DNA of 64,000 nucleotides from Kriegella sp963975415 (lineage in GTDB: Bacteria; Bacteroidota; Bacteroidia; Flavobacteriales; Flavobacteriaceae), in the NCBI RefSeq assembly GCF_963975415.1, contig NZ_CAXBGN010000007.1, forward strand, positions 1 to 64,000, read 5' to 3'. The position numbers were made by a program, and so were the translations under genes. Shown here in pieces: positions 17,515-26,500 of the stretch. Numbering within the stretch: position 1 is the first letter of the stretch; each line of letters begins with the position of its first letter. Under the pieces are notes generated by a model. It ran no database searches. It was not told the DNA's origin and saw only the letters and a list, made by a program, of their open reading frames with translations.

Positions 17515-18059
17515 TTTAAGGCAACGGTAAATTTACCACTCGATTTTAAGGTGATTTTAGGATCCGACAAATCAGAAGTGCTTGAATCAGCACCAACCGT
17601 GGCGCTTACCCGAAAGCTTGAAGTATTTCGTATAATATCTATATTTTCACCACCGGGGCCAAAAGTAATCTCTCGTTGTAAAACTGCGGTCGGGGCTGGC
17701 GGCACATAAAAACTTTCTGTATACAGCACATTTTCGGTTTCATCCAAAAACTCCACAAAAATTGGATCAAACTCTCTATTGGTCGTATTCTCCACTTCAT
17801 AGGTAATTACTCCACTGCGAACCCTTTCGGCAAAAACACTTTCAGAAAAAGCGTCAAAATTAAAATCCCTTGAAAAAAAGGTTGTCGATGACACGGCATC
17901 TATAGCACTTTCAGGTGCTTCAATATACAATATACTAGCCTCATAGGTCGGACGTAATCTAAGATCTTCGTATTGATCGAAGTTTTGTTCTTCCATACAA
18001 GAACTCAGTAGGAAGACCAATACAAAACTTGCAATTAAATAGGTTCTGAAACTTTTCAT
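17511..18059 (-). CDS. lipoprotein of unknown function coupled to the DUF5723 gene
   Basis: This 182-residue lipoprotein has signal sequence MKSFRTYLIASFVLVFLLSS with the lipobox cysteine next, then MEEQNFDQYEDL. The mature part looks like a single beta-sandwich: it has TYEVENTTNREFDPIFVEFL (family position of an Ig-like fold) and ends in alternating hydrophobic strands. The stop codon shares four bases with the DUF5723 start. I cannot name a family. The pairing suggests that it anchors or caps the barrel protein. Confidence 0.75.
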   Translation of the reverse strand: MKSFRTYLIASFVLVFLLSSCMEEQNFDQYEDLRLRPTYEASILYIEAPESAIDAVSSTTFFSRDFNFDAFSESVFAERVRSGVITYEVENTTNREFDPIFVEFLDETENVLYTESFYVPPAPTAVLQREITFGPGGENIDIIRNTSSFRVSATVGADSSTSDLSDPKITLKSSGKFTVALK

Positions 18060-18124
18060 CTTAATAATGCGCGATATACACCGATTTCGAATCGAAAATG
18101 GAAGGGTGCTACGGTTATATAACT

Positions 18125-18814
18125 CTATAAAAAGGTTTTTATTTCACGTAAATCGTGAATCACTTGGCAAATTTCGTGCATTGGTTCATTATGTGCGTTA
18201 AAATGCATTACATGAAAGCCAACGGCCCTCGCCCCCAATATATCGGCCTCTATATTATCACCTATCATCAAGGCATTTTGAGCTTGCACATTGGCTCGTT
18301 CCAAGGCCATTTGAAAAATAAGTGGGTTGGGTTTCTTGACCCCTGCGATTTCAGAGTCGATAACTTGGTCAAAATAGCCATGTATTCTAGACCCCTTCAG
18401 TTTTTTCTCTTGAATCTTGTTAAAACCGTTGGTTATAATGTGAAGTTTATAATTGGGGCTCAAATAATCCAATACTTCAATTGTGTAAGGTAACAAATGA
18501 TCAAATGAGGACAGATGTGTAATATAATCTTCTGATAAGGTATGGATCGTATCATCGTGGATCGTATAAGTCAACTCATCAAAAACTGATTTAAGGCGTT
18601 CGTAACGCAGGGCCTCCTTTGTTATTCTCTCCTCCCGATACAATTTCCAAAAAGCTAAATTTTTAGGAACATATACTTGTAGAAAATCCGACAAATCAAC
18701 ATCAATTCCGTTGTCTTTAAAAATCTTTGCAAAAGTAAGGGCCGAATTCTTGTCAAAATCCCAGAGTGTATGGTCTAAATCAAAAAACACATCAGTTACT
18801 ACATTCTTAAACAT
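18125..18814 (-). CDS. HAD-superfamily nucleotidase, YjjG type
   Basis: This 229-residue HAD hydrolase fits the YjjG family of pyrimidine 5'-nucleotidases that clear non-canonical nucleotides. Motif I is FFDLDHTLWDFDKNS (nucleophile and acid/base Asp), motif II the Thr/Asn of LHIITNGFN, motif III the Lys of GVKKPNPLIF, motif IV MIGDNIEADILGARAVG. The alpha-helical cap lies between motifs I and II. Its start overlaps the end of the upstream deacetylase-like gene by 8 bases, indicating one transcript. Confidence 0.88.
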   Translation of the reverse strand: MFKNVVTDVFFDLDHTLWDFDKNSALTFAKIFKDNGIDVDLSDFLQVYVPKNLAFWKLYREERITKEALRYERLKSVFDELTYTIHDDTIHTLSEDYITHLSSFDHLLPYTIEVLDYLSPNYKLHIITNGFNKIQEKKLKGSRIHGYFDQVIDSEIAGVKKPNPLIFQMALERANVQAQNALMIGDNIEADILGARAVGFHVMHFNAHNEPMHEICQVIHDLREIKTFL

Positions 18815-20102
18815 GATATTTTGTAATTATTGTTTGATACAAGTCTTTCCAATCCAACTTTGCATCACCCCCCAACAATTCATTTGAAAAGATGAGCACA
18901 AAATTGCCGTTCACCTTTCTTATTTCATGATATAAAGTATTTACCTGATCTAAAATGGCCGCTTTACTCTTTGTGTTTATAAATGCATAATCGTGTACAG
19001 CGAACGGATGAACCTTGATAGGTTGTTGAATCTCCATAGTTATATCATAAAAATAAAAAGGATTACAGGTACCTGCCCTAAAGCCAACCTCATGTGTGTA
19101 ACCCATGGTATAATCATCGGTAAACTCAGCATCGACCAAGTTTCTGTACGTTTCAGGAACGTCAACCCGGTTATAGCGTTGTCTAGAGTAGCTTACAGTG
19201 CGATTGATTACGGCTTCTAAATTTTTCTTTTCTTTTTTTAATAGCTCAACATCTTGAAAGGAACTATAGGATGCTGACAAAGCCACCAAGCTATAATCGG
19301 CAATGTACTTAATCAAAAAACGGAAATTGTTATTATTGGGCGACACGTTCTTGTCATAAGTCGAGTACGAGGCAAATTGAAAAAAAAACATACTCTTTAC
19401 GCTGAATTTCTTATGCGTTTCTACAAGGTAATCAAAATTATTATAGGGATCTTTACCTACATTGAACCATACCCCGACCCGTTGCGCAACCCTTTTCAGC
19501 CTTAGGTTTCCCAAATCAAGAAACAGCCCCGCCAAACTACGACCAAGGCCCCTATAAGCAAAACAGTGTGAGGTAGTAACATCAACAATCGAAGTATATC
19601 TATAAGTCTTCGCAGTATATTCGATATCAGGAAATCGCTCAATCAACTTCTTTAACAATTTTAGCATCCAAATATCGACTACCGGTTGTTGTAGAAATTC
19701 ATTCTGGTATGCCAGACTTTCCTTGGGAGGAAATCGACCATGAATATCTTTCACATGGGGCAAATATTCTTCATAACGACTCAGCAGAAAAAAACTGGCA
19801 GCAAAAATATCAAAAGGAATATTACTTCGTTCCCCTGCTGAAAAGAAACAGGGAGTGCCCTCCCAATCGCCCATAACAATTCGAAAGTCATTAATACCCT
19901 GTTCAAACAACAAATCATTGCTTCTCACAAAAAATTCGTTCTGCAAGGGTTGCTTGGTATAGGTTATCTTAGGGCCAGTATGCTTTATAAAATCTTCTAC
20001 CTTAGTACAATACGACACCTCTATACCTAAAATCCGCGTAAACAGTTGCCTCATAATATAGCTAAAACGGGGCGTTATTTTATGGGTATAGATCAGCAAC
20101 AT
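18807..20102 (-). CDS. polysaccharide-deacetylase-like protein with altered active-site motifs
   Basis: This 431-residue protein matches, along its whole length, the Bacteroidota polysaccharide deacetylase family of about 430 residues: an N-terminal alpha/beta domain, then a NodB-like region (TSIVDVTTSHCFAYRGLGRS, DPYNNFDYLVETHKKF, SVKSMFFFQFASYSTYDKNV, DDYTMGYTHEVGFRAGTCNP). From memory of the family, the first metal site is normally a DxDxA/DNAFAY-like Asp pair and the second a GIHPSY motif; here they read VDVTTSHCFAY and ALSASYSS, so a conserved Asp and the metal His appear to be lost. It may be an inactive relative. It lies directly upstream of the YjjG-type gene. Confidence 0.75.
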   Translation of the reverse strand: MLLIYTHKITPRFSYIMRQLFTRILGIEVSYCTKVEDFIKHTGPKITYTKQPLQNEFFVRSNDLLFEQGINDFRIVMGDWEGTPCFFSAGERSNIPFDIFAASFFLLSRYEEYLPHVKDIHGRFPPKESLAYQNEFLQQPVVDIWMLKLLKKLIERFPDIEYTAKTYRYTSIVDVTTSHCFAYRGLGRSLAGLFLDLGNLRLKRVAQRVGVWFNVGKDPYNNFDYLVETHKKFSVKSMFFFQFASYSTYDKNVSPNNNNFRFLIKYIADYSLVALSASYSSFQDVELLKKEKKNLEAVINRTVSYSRQRYNRVDVPETYRNLVDAEFTDDYTMGYTHEVGFRAGTCNPFYFYDITMEIQQPIKVHPFAVHDYAFINTKSKAAILDQVNTLYHEIRKVNGNFVLIFSNELLGGDAKLDWKDLYQTIITKYHV

Positions 20103-20197
20103 AATTGTCGAAAATTAAAATTCCAGTTAAAAAAATCAAGAGCTTTCATTTGGTACTTTACCGAAAATTGGTAAGGAATAATTTTCACTACCGTCTA

Positions 20198-20896
20198 TCA
20201 GAGCACTCCTTCATCGGCAAAACTAAAATAATCCTTTTGGGTAATGATCAAATGATCAAGAACTTTTATATCCAAAGCTTCAGCACCCAATTTCAACTTT
20301 TGGGTAATCTGTTTATCGGCGGCACTTGGTTTTAAAGTGCCAGACGGATGATTATGTGCCAATATCAAAGCAACGGCCCCAAGTTCCAAGGCTTGCTTCA
20401 TCACAATTCGAACATCGACCAATGTGCCGGTCAAGCCGCCCTTGCTCAGTTGCGACAACTGTAAAACACTATTTGCGTTGTTTAGGTAGACAATCCAGAA
20501 TTCTTCGTGTGGCAACTCGCCCATTGTTGAATGCAATAATTCAAATGCATCGCGACTGCTACTTATTTTAGTTATTTTCACAGCATCTTCTCCCCTTCTT
20601 CGTCTTCCTATTTCAAGTGCTGCTGCTATTGTCACCGCTTTCGCCTCACCAATCCCCTTGAATTGCATCAATTGTTTTATGGAGAGTTTCCCCAACTCAT
20701 TTAAATTATTATTGACCGAAGCCAGTATGCGCTTTGATAGTTCCACTGCACTTTCGTTTCTACTTCCAGAACCAATGAGAATAGCAATAAGCTCGGCATC
20801 CGAAAGCACAGACTTCCCTTTATACACCAACTTTTCCCTGGGCTTATCATCATCTGACCAGTGTTTTATAGAGAAAGATGTTGGTTTTTCTTGCAT
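20198..20896 (-). CDS. radC: RadC-family JAB-domain protein
   Basis: This 232-residue protein has the RadC/UPF0758 layout: an N-terminal helix-hairpin-helix region (LMQFKGIGEAKAVTIAAALE) and a C-terminal JAB/MPN domain with the metal motif in ILAHNHPSGTLKPSAADKQI (HxHx7-10D) and a conserved Glu in LPHEEFWIVYLN. Despite its name, a role in DNA repair is not established for this family. The start at 20896 was preferred because it gives the conserved N-terminus MQEKPTSFSIKHW; the longer frame to 20923 adds nine non-conserved residues. Confidence 0.92.
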   Translation of the reverse strand: MQEKPTSFSIKHWSDDDKPREKLVYKGKSVLSDAELIAILIGSGSRNESAVELSKRILASVNNNLNELGKLSIKQLMQFKGIGEAKAVTIAAALEIGRRRRGEDAVKITKISSSRDAFELLHSTMGELPHEEFWIVYLNNANSVLQLSQLSKGGLTGTLVDVRIVMKQALELGAVALILAHNHPSGTLKPSAADKQITQKLKLGAEALDIKVLDHLIITQKDYFSFADEGVL

Positions 20897-21098
20897 AGCG
20901 TAAATATAGCCAATTGCCTGCAAGTTTGGAATATCGGTTCGAACACCTGAGTTTAACTAAAGGGCTAATAGTTTAGAATTACGCCTTAACAAGAGCCGCA
21001 GCGTCAAAAACCCCATAGCTATCTATTGAACGAAACAATCAATACTAAAAGCAGATATTTTTCAAAAAACTAACTTCACGAACATGCCTGAGAAAATG

Positions 21099-22457
21099 CT
21101 ATCCCGTAAAATGCTTGGTAAATTCTTCCAGGTTCAGGCCACCATAATTGCCCGAACTCATCAACAGCAGTGTACTGTTATCGAATTTTTGATCAAAAAG
21201 AAATTTTTGAAATGAGGCTGCATCGGTAAAAATTTTCAGATCGTCGCGCTCGAAAGCGTCTGAAATCTGCCTGGGAGTCACCTCCTTTAATTTTTTGATT
21301 TTAACCGATTCAGGCAAATAGAAGACGACAGCCTGATCTGCGGCGTTCAAAGCCCCTTTATATTCCTTTAAAAATTCTGCATTGAAACTGCTATAGGTAT
21401 GAAGTTCAAGACAAGCGATCAACCTACGATCCGGGTATTGTTCTTTCACCGCATTGGTGGTAGCTGCGACTTTACTTGGTGAATGGGCAAAATCCTTATA
21501 GGCGACCGAATTTCTATTTTCGGCAATTTTCTCTAACCTCTTTGAAGCCCCATTAAATGTAGCGATGGCTTCATAAAAATCGTCTTCATCTACACCCATA
21601 TTTTGACAAATCCATTTAGCGCCGGCGAGATTGCTCAAATTATGCCTTCCAAAAACCTCAATGGGCATGGCCCCTTCAGGCGTCTCCAGAAACGTTTCAC
21701 CATTCTCTACAGTGTAAGAAGGAGTTTGATAGGGTAATTTTCTAATGGCATTCACTGAAGCTTCAACAACCTTTTTTACTTCTGAATCTTCTTCGTTATA
21801 GGTAATGCTTCCGCCTTTTACGATACTGTCTACAAAAATTTGAAACTGTTCTACATAATTTTCAAAAGTGGGAAAAACGTTAATATGATCCCAGGCAATG
21901 CCGCTCAAAAGTGCGATATTAGGTTTATACAAATGAAATTTAGGTCGTCTGTCGATTGGGGAAGACAAGTATTCATCCCCTTCCAAAACAATAAAATCAT
22001 TTTCTTCGGTCAAATGTACCATACGGTCAAACCCCTCTAACTGGGCACCTACCATATAGTCGACCGGCTTATTGTGATAATTCAATACATGAAGAATCAT
22101 CGAGGTTATCGTCGTCTTACCATGACTACCCCCGATGACAACCCTGGTTTTATTCTTCGACTGCTCATAGAGAAACTCGGGATAGGAGTAAATTGTCATT
22201 CCCAATTCCTTTGCTTTCACCAATTCAAGATTATCCGCCTTGGCATGCATGCCTAATATGATAGCATCTAGGCCCGAATGTATTTTTTCAGGAAACCAAC
22301 CAAACTCCTCGGGCAACAATCCTTTATCGTCCAACCGCGATTTTGAAGGCTCAAAAATTACATCGTCGCTACCCGTAATAGTATACCCTTTATGGTGAAG
22401 TGCGAGGGCCAAGTTGTGCATGGCACTTCCCCCAATGGCAATAAAATGAATTTGCAT
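21099..22457 (-). CDS. mpl: Mur-ligase family protein Mpl-like (murein peptide ligase)
   Basis: This 452-residue Mur ligase begins MQIHFIAIGGSAMHNLALAL, matching the Mpl branch, which joins recycled murein tripeptide to UDP-MurNAc. The ATP-binding motif is GGSHGKTTITSM (about residues 108-119); later come ALLSGIAWDHINVFPTFENY (central domain) and YKDFAHSPSKVAATTNAVKE (C-terminal domain DFAHSP block, which in related ligases contacts the ribose and peptide). Its single-gene unit has its own promoter and is divergent from the SDR gene. Substrate assignment follows the family; it was not tested. Confidence 0.88.
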   Translation of the reverse strand: MQIHFIAIGGSAMHNLALALHHKGYTITGSDDVIFEPSKSRLDDKGLLPEEFGWFPEKIHSGLDAIILGMHAKADNLELVKAKELGMTIYSYPEFLYEQSKNKTRVVIGGSHGKTTITSMILHVLNYHNKPVDYMVGAQLEGFDRMVHLTEENDFIVLEGDEYLSSPIDRRPKFHLYKPNIALLSGIAWDHINVFPTFENYVEQFQIFVDSIVKGGSITYNEEDSEVKKVVEASVNAIRKLPYQTPSYTVENGETFLETPEGAMPIEVFGRHNLSNLAGAKWICQNMGVDEDDFYEAIATFNGASKRLEKIAENRNSVAYKDFAHSPSKVAATTNAVKEQYPDRRLIACLELHTYSSFNAEFLKEYKGALNAADQAVVFYLPESVKIKKLKEVTPRQISDAFERDDLKIFTDAASFQKFLFDQKFDNSTLLLMSSGNYGGLNLEEFTKHFTG

Positions 22458-22474
22458 GGAAAAAAATTATAGTC

Positions 22475-22505
22475 CAAAGATACAGATTGAAAAGGTGATC
22501 GCAAA
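22475..22505 (-). promoter_or_regulatory. Bacteroidota-type promoter of mpl
   Basis: On the minus strand TTTG (22505-22502) and TATCTTTG (22482-22475) are separated by 19 bases, the same geometry as the str promoter in this window. The start site would be about 12 bases before the ATG at 22457, giving a very short leader. Confidence 0.7.
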
Positions 22506-22559
22506 CTGCTTCTTTAATGGGCAGATTATTTTTATCTTGCATAGTCAACATACATAGCT

Positions 22560-23345
22560 ATGAATATATCTTTGAAAAATAAAAAAGCGCTTATTGGCGG
22601 AAGTAGTAGTGGTATCGGAAGGGCCATAGCGGAACAATTGGCAGAAAGTGGGGCTACTGTAACCTTAATGGCTCGAAATAAAGATAAATTAAAAGCCATA
22701 CTATCGAAATTGCCTACAGCAGACGGACAAAAACATCAATATCTTTTGGTTGATTTTAATGATTTCGAAGGATATAAAAAAGTGATTTCCGCCTATTTCG
22801 AAAACAATGCAGTCGATATTCTCATTAATAATACCCAGGGGCCCTCAGGTGGCGGAGCATTGGAAAAAGACGTAAATGATTATCAAGATGCGTTTGATTT
22901 GCTCTTCAAAACCGTAGTTTTTACCAGTGAACTCGCGCTCAAGCAAATGCAAGTAAATGCATGGGGGCGCATTATAAACGTAGCTTCGATATCTGTCAAA
23001 GAACCCTTATCATACTTGGCGTTGTCAAATAGCATTCGGGCGGCTGTAACTACTTGGGCAAAAACATTGGCATCTGATGTGGGCCAATACGGAATTACCG
23101 TGAACAATGTTCTCACAGGTTATTTCGATACTGACCGTATAGCCCAACTCAACACCAAAAAAGCGGAGAAAATGGGGGTTACCCCAGAAGAGGTGCTAAA
23201 GGAAATGGAAGCAAGAGTACCGGTAGGCCGCATCGGCGACCCCAAAGAATATGGTCATTTAGTTGCATTTTTGGCGTCAGAAAAAGCAGCCTATATCACA
23301 GGCACAAACATACCGATCGACGGTGGCTTGCTGAAAAGCATGTAG
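22560..23345 (+). CDS. SDR-family oxidoreductase lacking the canonical YxxxK lysine
   Basis: This 261-residue short-chain dehydrogenase has the nucleotide-binding motif GGSSSGIG (13-20), the NNTQG motif (90-94) and a Ser in NVASIS (143/145). The catalytic YxxxK is missing: the corresponding place is Tyr152-Leu-Ala-Leu-Ser156, inside SYLALSNSIRAA. The C-terminal GDPKEYGHLVAFLASEKAAY and TGTNIPIDGG are typical. This pattern occurs in an atypical branch of the BKR-like SDR proteins. It may bind NAD(P) without classical SDR catalysis, or use other residues. It is a single-gene unit. Confidence 0.85.
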   Translation: MNISLKNKKALIGGSSSGIGRAIAEQLAESGATVTLMARNKDKLKAILSKLPTADGQKHQYLLVDFNDFEGYKKVISAYFENNAVDILINNTQGPSGGGALEKDVNDYQDAFDLLFKTVVFTSELALKQMQVNAWGRIINVASISVKEPLSYLALSNSIRAAVTTWAKTLASDVGQYGITVNNVLTGYFDTDRIAQLNTKKAEKMGVTPEEVLKEMEARVPVGRIGDPKEYGHLVAFLASEKAAYITGTNIPIDGGLLKSM

Positions 23346-23505
23346 CAGCTATTTCGCCTAACTTAGAAAACACCTCCCTAACCCAAAGCACTGCTTCCCT
23401 CGTTTATTATTGAGCAATAAAGCAATCGGCACCATATTTGTTCCGTAATTTTACGTTATACGACCGGCATCCGAAAAGGACTTCGCCATGGCTTAAATAC
23501 CCCTG

Positions 23506-26500
23506 ATGATGAAATATATAGCAACACTGTTCACCATAATCCTGTTTTCACAAATGACGCAGTCACAACAACATAGTGAATCATACGAAGACCTTTGGAA
23601 AAAGGTGCAAAAGCTCGAAGATCAAGCTCTGAGCAAGTCTGCACTGACACTTGTGCAATCAATTTCGGAAAGGGCCAAAAAAGAAAACAATTCGGCGCAA
23701 ATAATCAAAGCCCTTTTATATTCTTCAAAATATGCCATGACTTTAGAGGATGATAGTCAATTGAAGATTATTGGTGATTTTAGAGCGGAAATTGAAAATA
23801 CAGAATTTCCGACCAAAAACATTTTAGAAAGTTATTTGGCTAACTTGTATTGGCAGCATTTTCAACAAAATCGTTATAAATTTTACGCCAGAACAAAAAC
23901 TACACAGCGAAACAGTACCGATTTCAGAACATGGGACCTTACCACTTTATTCGAGGAAATTAGCATCCATTTCGATAAATCTCTCGAAAACCCCAAAGGG
24001 CTTCAAGAATTGGACACCTCCAGTTTTCAAGATATTTTAAACGAACATCCAGGTTCTAAAACCTACCGCCCCACCCTATTCGACCTTTTGGCCCATACGG
24101 CTCTCCAATTTTATAAGACCGCCGAAAATACTATTACCCGACCCGCTGAAAAATTTGAAATCGCCTCCACGGAAATATTGTGCGGCGCCTATGAATTTAC
24201 ACAACTAAAAATCAATACTGAAGACAGCACTTCGCTTCAGGCAAAAGCGTTGGCAGTCTACCAACAACTGATACAATCTCATTTCCCTGATGCGCAATTG
24301 GATGCGCTTGTCGAGGTCGATACCGAAAGACTAAGATATATTCATGAGAACGCTACATTCGATGATAAAGACCAGCTTTATCTCGATGTTTTGCAGCAGG
24401 CGGCACAAAGTCTATCGCACAGTGAAGTCTCAGCGCTTTATAATTATGAAATAGCCTCCTTGTATCGGCAATGGGGAAATAAGTATATCCCCAATGTTAA
24501 TGAAGAGCACCGATGGAAACAGAAAGAGGCGTTGGAGATTTGCCAAGAAATTATTGCCAAATTCCCTGAAAGTAGGGGTGCCAAAAAATGCAGCGCCCTA
24601 CGAGCGGAAATAACAAAAGAAAGCCTTCAACTGACTACCGAACGGCACATACCGGTTAATAGACCATCGCGATTATTGGTCGATTACAAGAATCATGATG
24701 GGCTGCGACTATCCGTCTATGCCATTTCGCAAAATGAGCTACGGCATCTGAATACACTTTACCCCGAGCCCATGAAATTGGCCTACATCAAAAAATTAAA
24801 AAGAATCAAGGAATGGGGTGTCGATTTAAAAAACGAAAAAGATTATCAATCACATAAAACGGAAGTTTCCGTTCCGCTTTTGGCTAATGGGCAATATTTG
24901 ATTTTGGCAATACCGGAAAGTGGTTCGGATTCCGATTTTGCCTATAGCCCGATACAAGTGACAGATTTGGCGCTCGTCGAAACGCGCACACCGCAATATC
25001 ATAAATTCCAGGTGATAGATAGAACCAATGGCAGCCCAATACATGGGGCAAAAGTTAAATTCACTTACCGAAAGAACTATAATGGTCCCGAGCTAACCGA
25101 TACTTTTTCTACTGACGAATTGGGAATGGCAGCAATCTTACTGGATAATGATTATTGGACCAATGTCAAGACCGAGGTTACCTACCAAGGAGACACGGCT
25201 TATTTCGGAGATTACTATGTCAATCAGAAACAGGACAACGGTACCCCAAGAACGAATTATACATCCTTTCTTTTCACCGACCGAAGTATCTACCGACCCG
25301 GACAACCATTATATTTTAAGGGAATAGCCATCAAAAAAAATAAGGCCGCTTCTTCCGTACTAGAGAACACGACCGTGTCAGTAATTCTATATGACGTAAA
25401 TCGCCAAGAGGTCGGCAAGCAAGAATTCATCACCAATGAATTCGGGTCTTTTAGCGGGGAATTTCTTCTTCCCTCGGCAGGACTTACAGGAAATTTTTCG
25501 ATGGAAGTAACCTCAAAAGCAGTTAATCTTCATGGGAATACAGTTTTTTCGGTAGAAGAATACAAGCGACCAAAGTTTGAAACTTCTTTTCAACCAGTGA
25601 CTGAAACTTATAAGGTAAATGATCGTATATCATTAGATGGAAAAGCTATTGCCTACGCAGGAAGCAATATCACCGATGCCAAAGTAAGCTATAGGGTAAA
25701 ACGCGTAGTATACTTTCCGAGATGGTATTATTGGGGTCGCCCCCAGCATAACGGGGTTCCCAAAGAAATCGCCCACGGTGAAACTGTTACCGATGCTTCA
25801 GGCAATTACAACATAGAGTTCAAAGCCATACCAGATGCCGGCCTAGACCCCAAAACACAGCCTACTTTCACTTATGAAATCACTGCCGATGTAACCGATA
25901 TCAATGGGGAAACCCATAGCACAAATACCACTGTTCGAGTAGGCTATCATACCCTAACCGCCAATATCGGAGTATCCGACACTTTGAACAAAGACAAAGA
26001 TAATACCGAACTCACGATTTCGACCACTAATCTTAACGGGCAGTTTGTTCCCGCAAGGGGAACACTGAAAATGTATAAATTAAAAGGGCCTGGTATAGTG
26101 CTCCGAAATAGACCTTGGCCTACCCCCGATTATAAAGGTTTTTCAAGGGAAGAATTCAAAACACTTTATCCCCACGATGCCTTTGAAAACGAACATGACC
26201 CCACAACTTGGGAAAAGGGAAAATTGGTCTGGGAAGTTCAATTCGACACAAAAAAATCGAAGAAAGTTATACTGAACAACACCAAAAAATGGTCCTCTGG
26301 AAATTATTTAATCGAGCTGGAAACCGAAGATAAATTCGGTCAAATAGTAAAAGATGCGGCCCACACAAGATTATTCAGTGGTAAGGACAAAAAATTGGCC
26401 GATTATCAATTGTTCCAAATAAAAACGGACCGACCGAAGTACAACATTGGTGACAAGGTCGAAGTTACATTGTTGAGCAGTGCCATAAATCTTACCGTAT

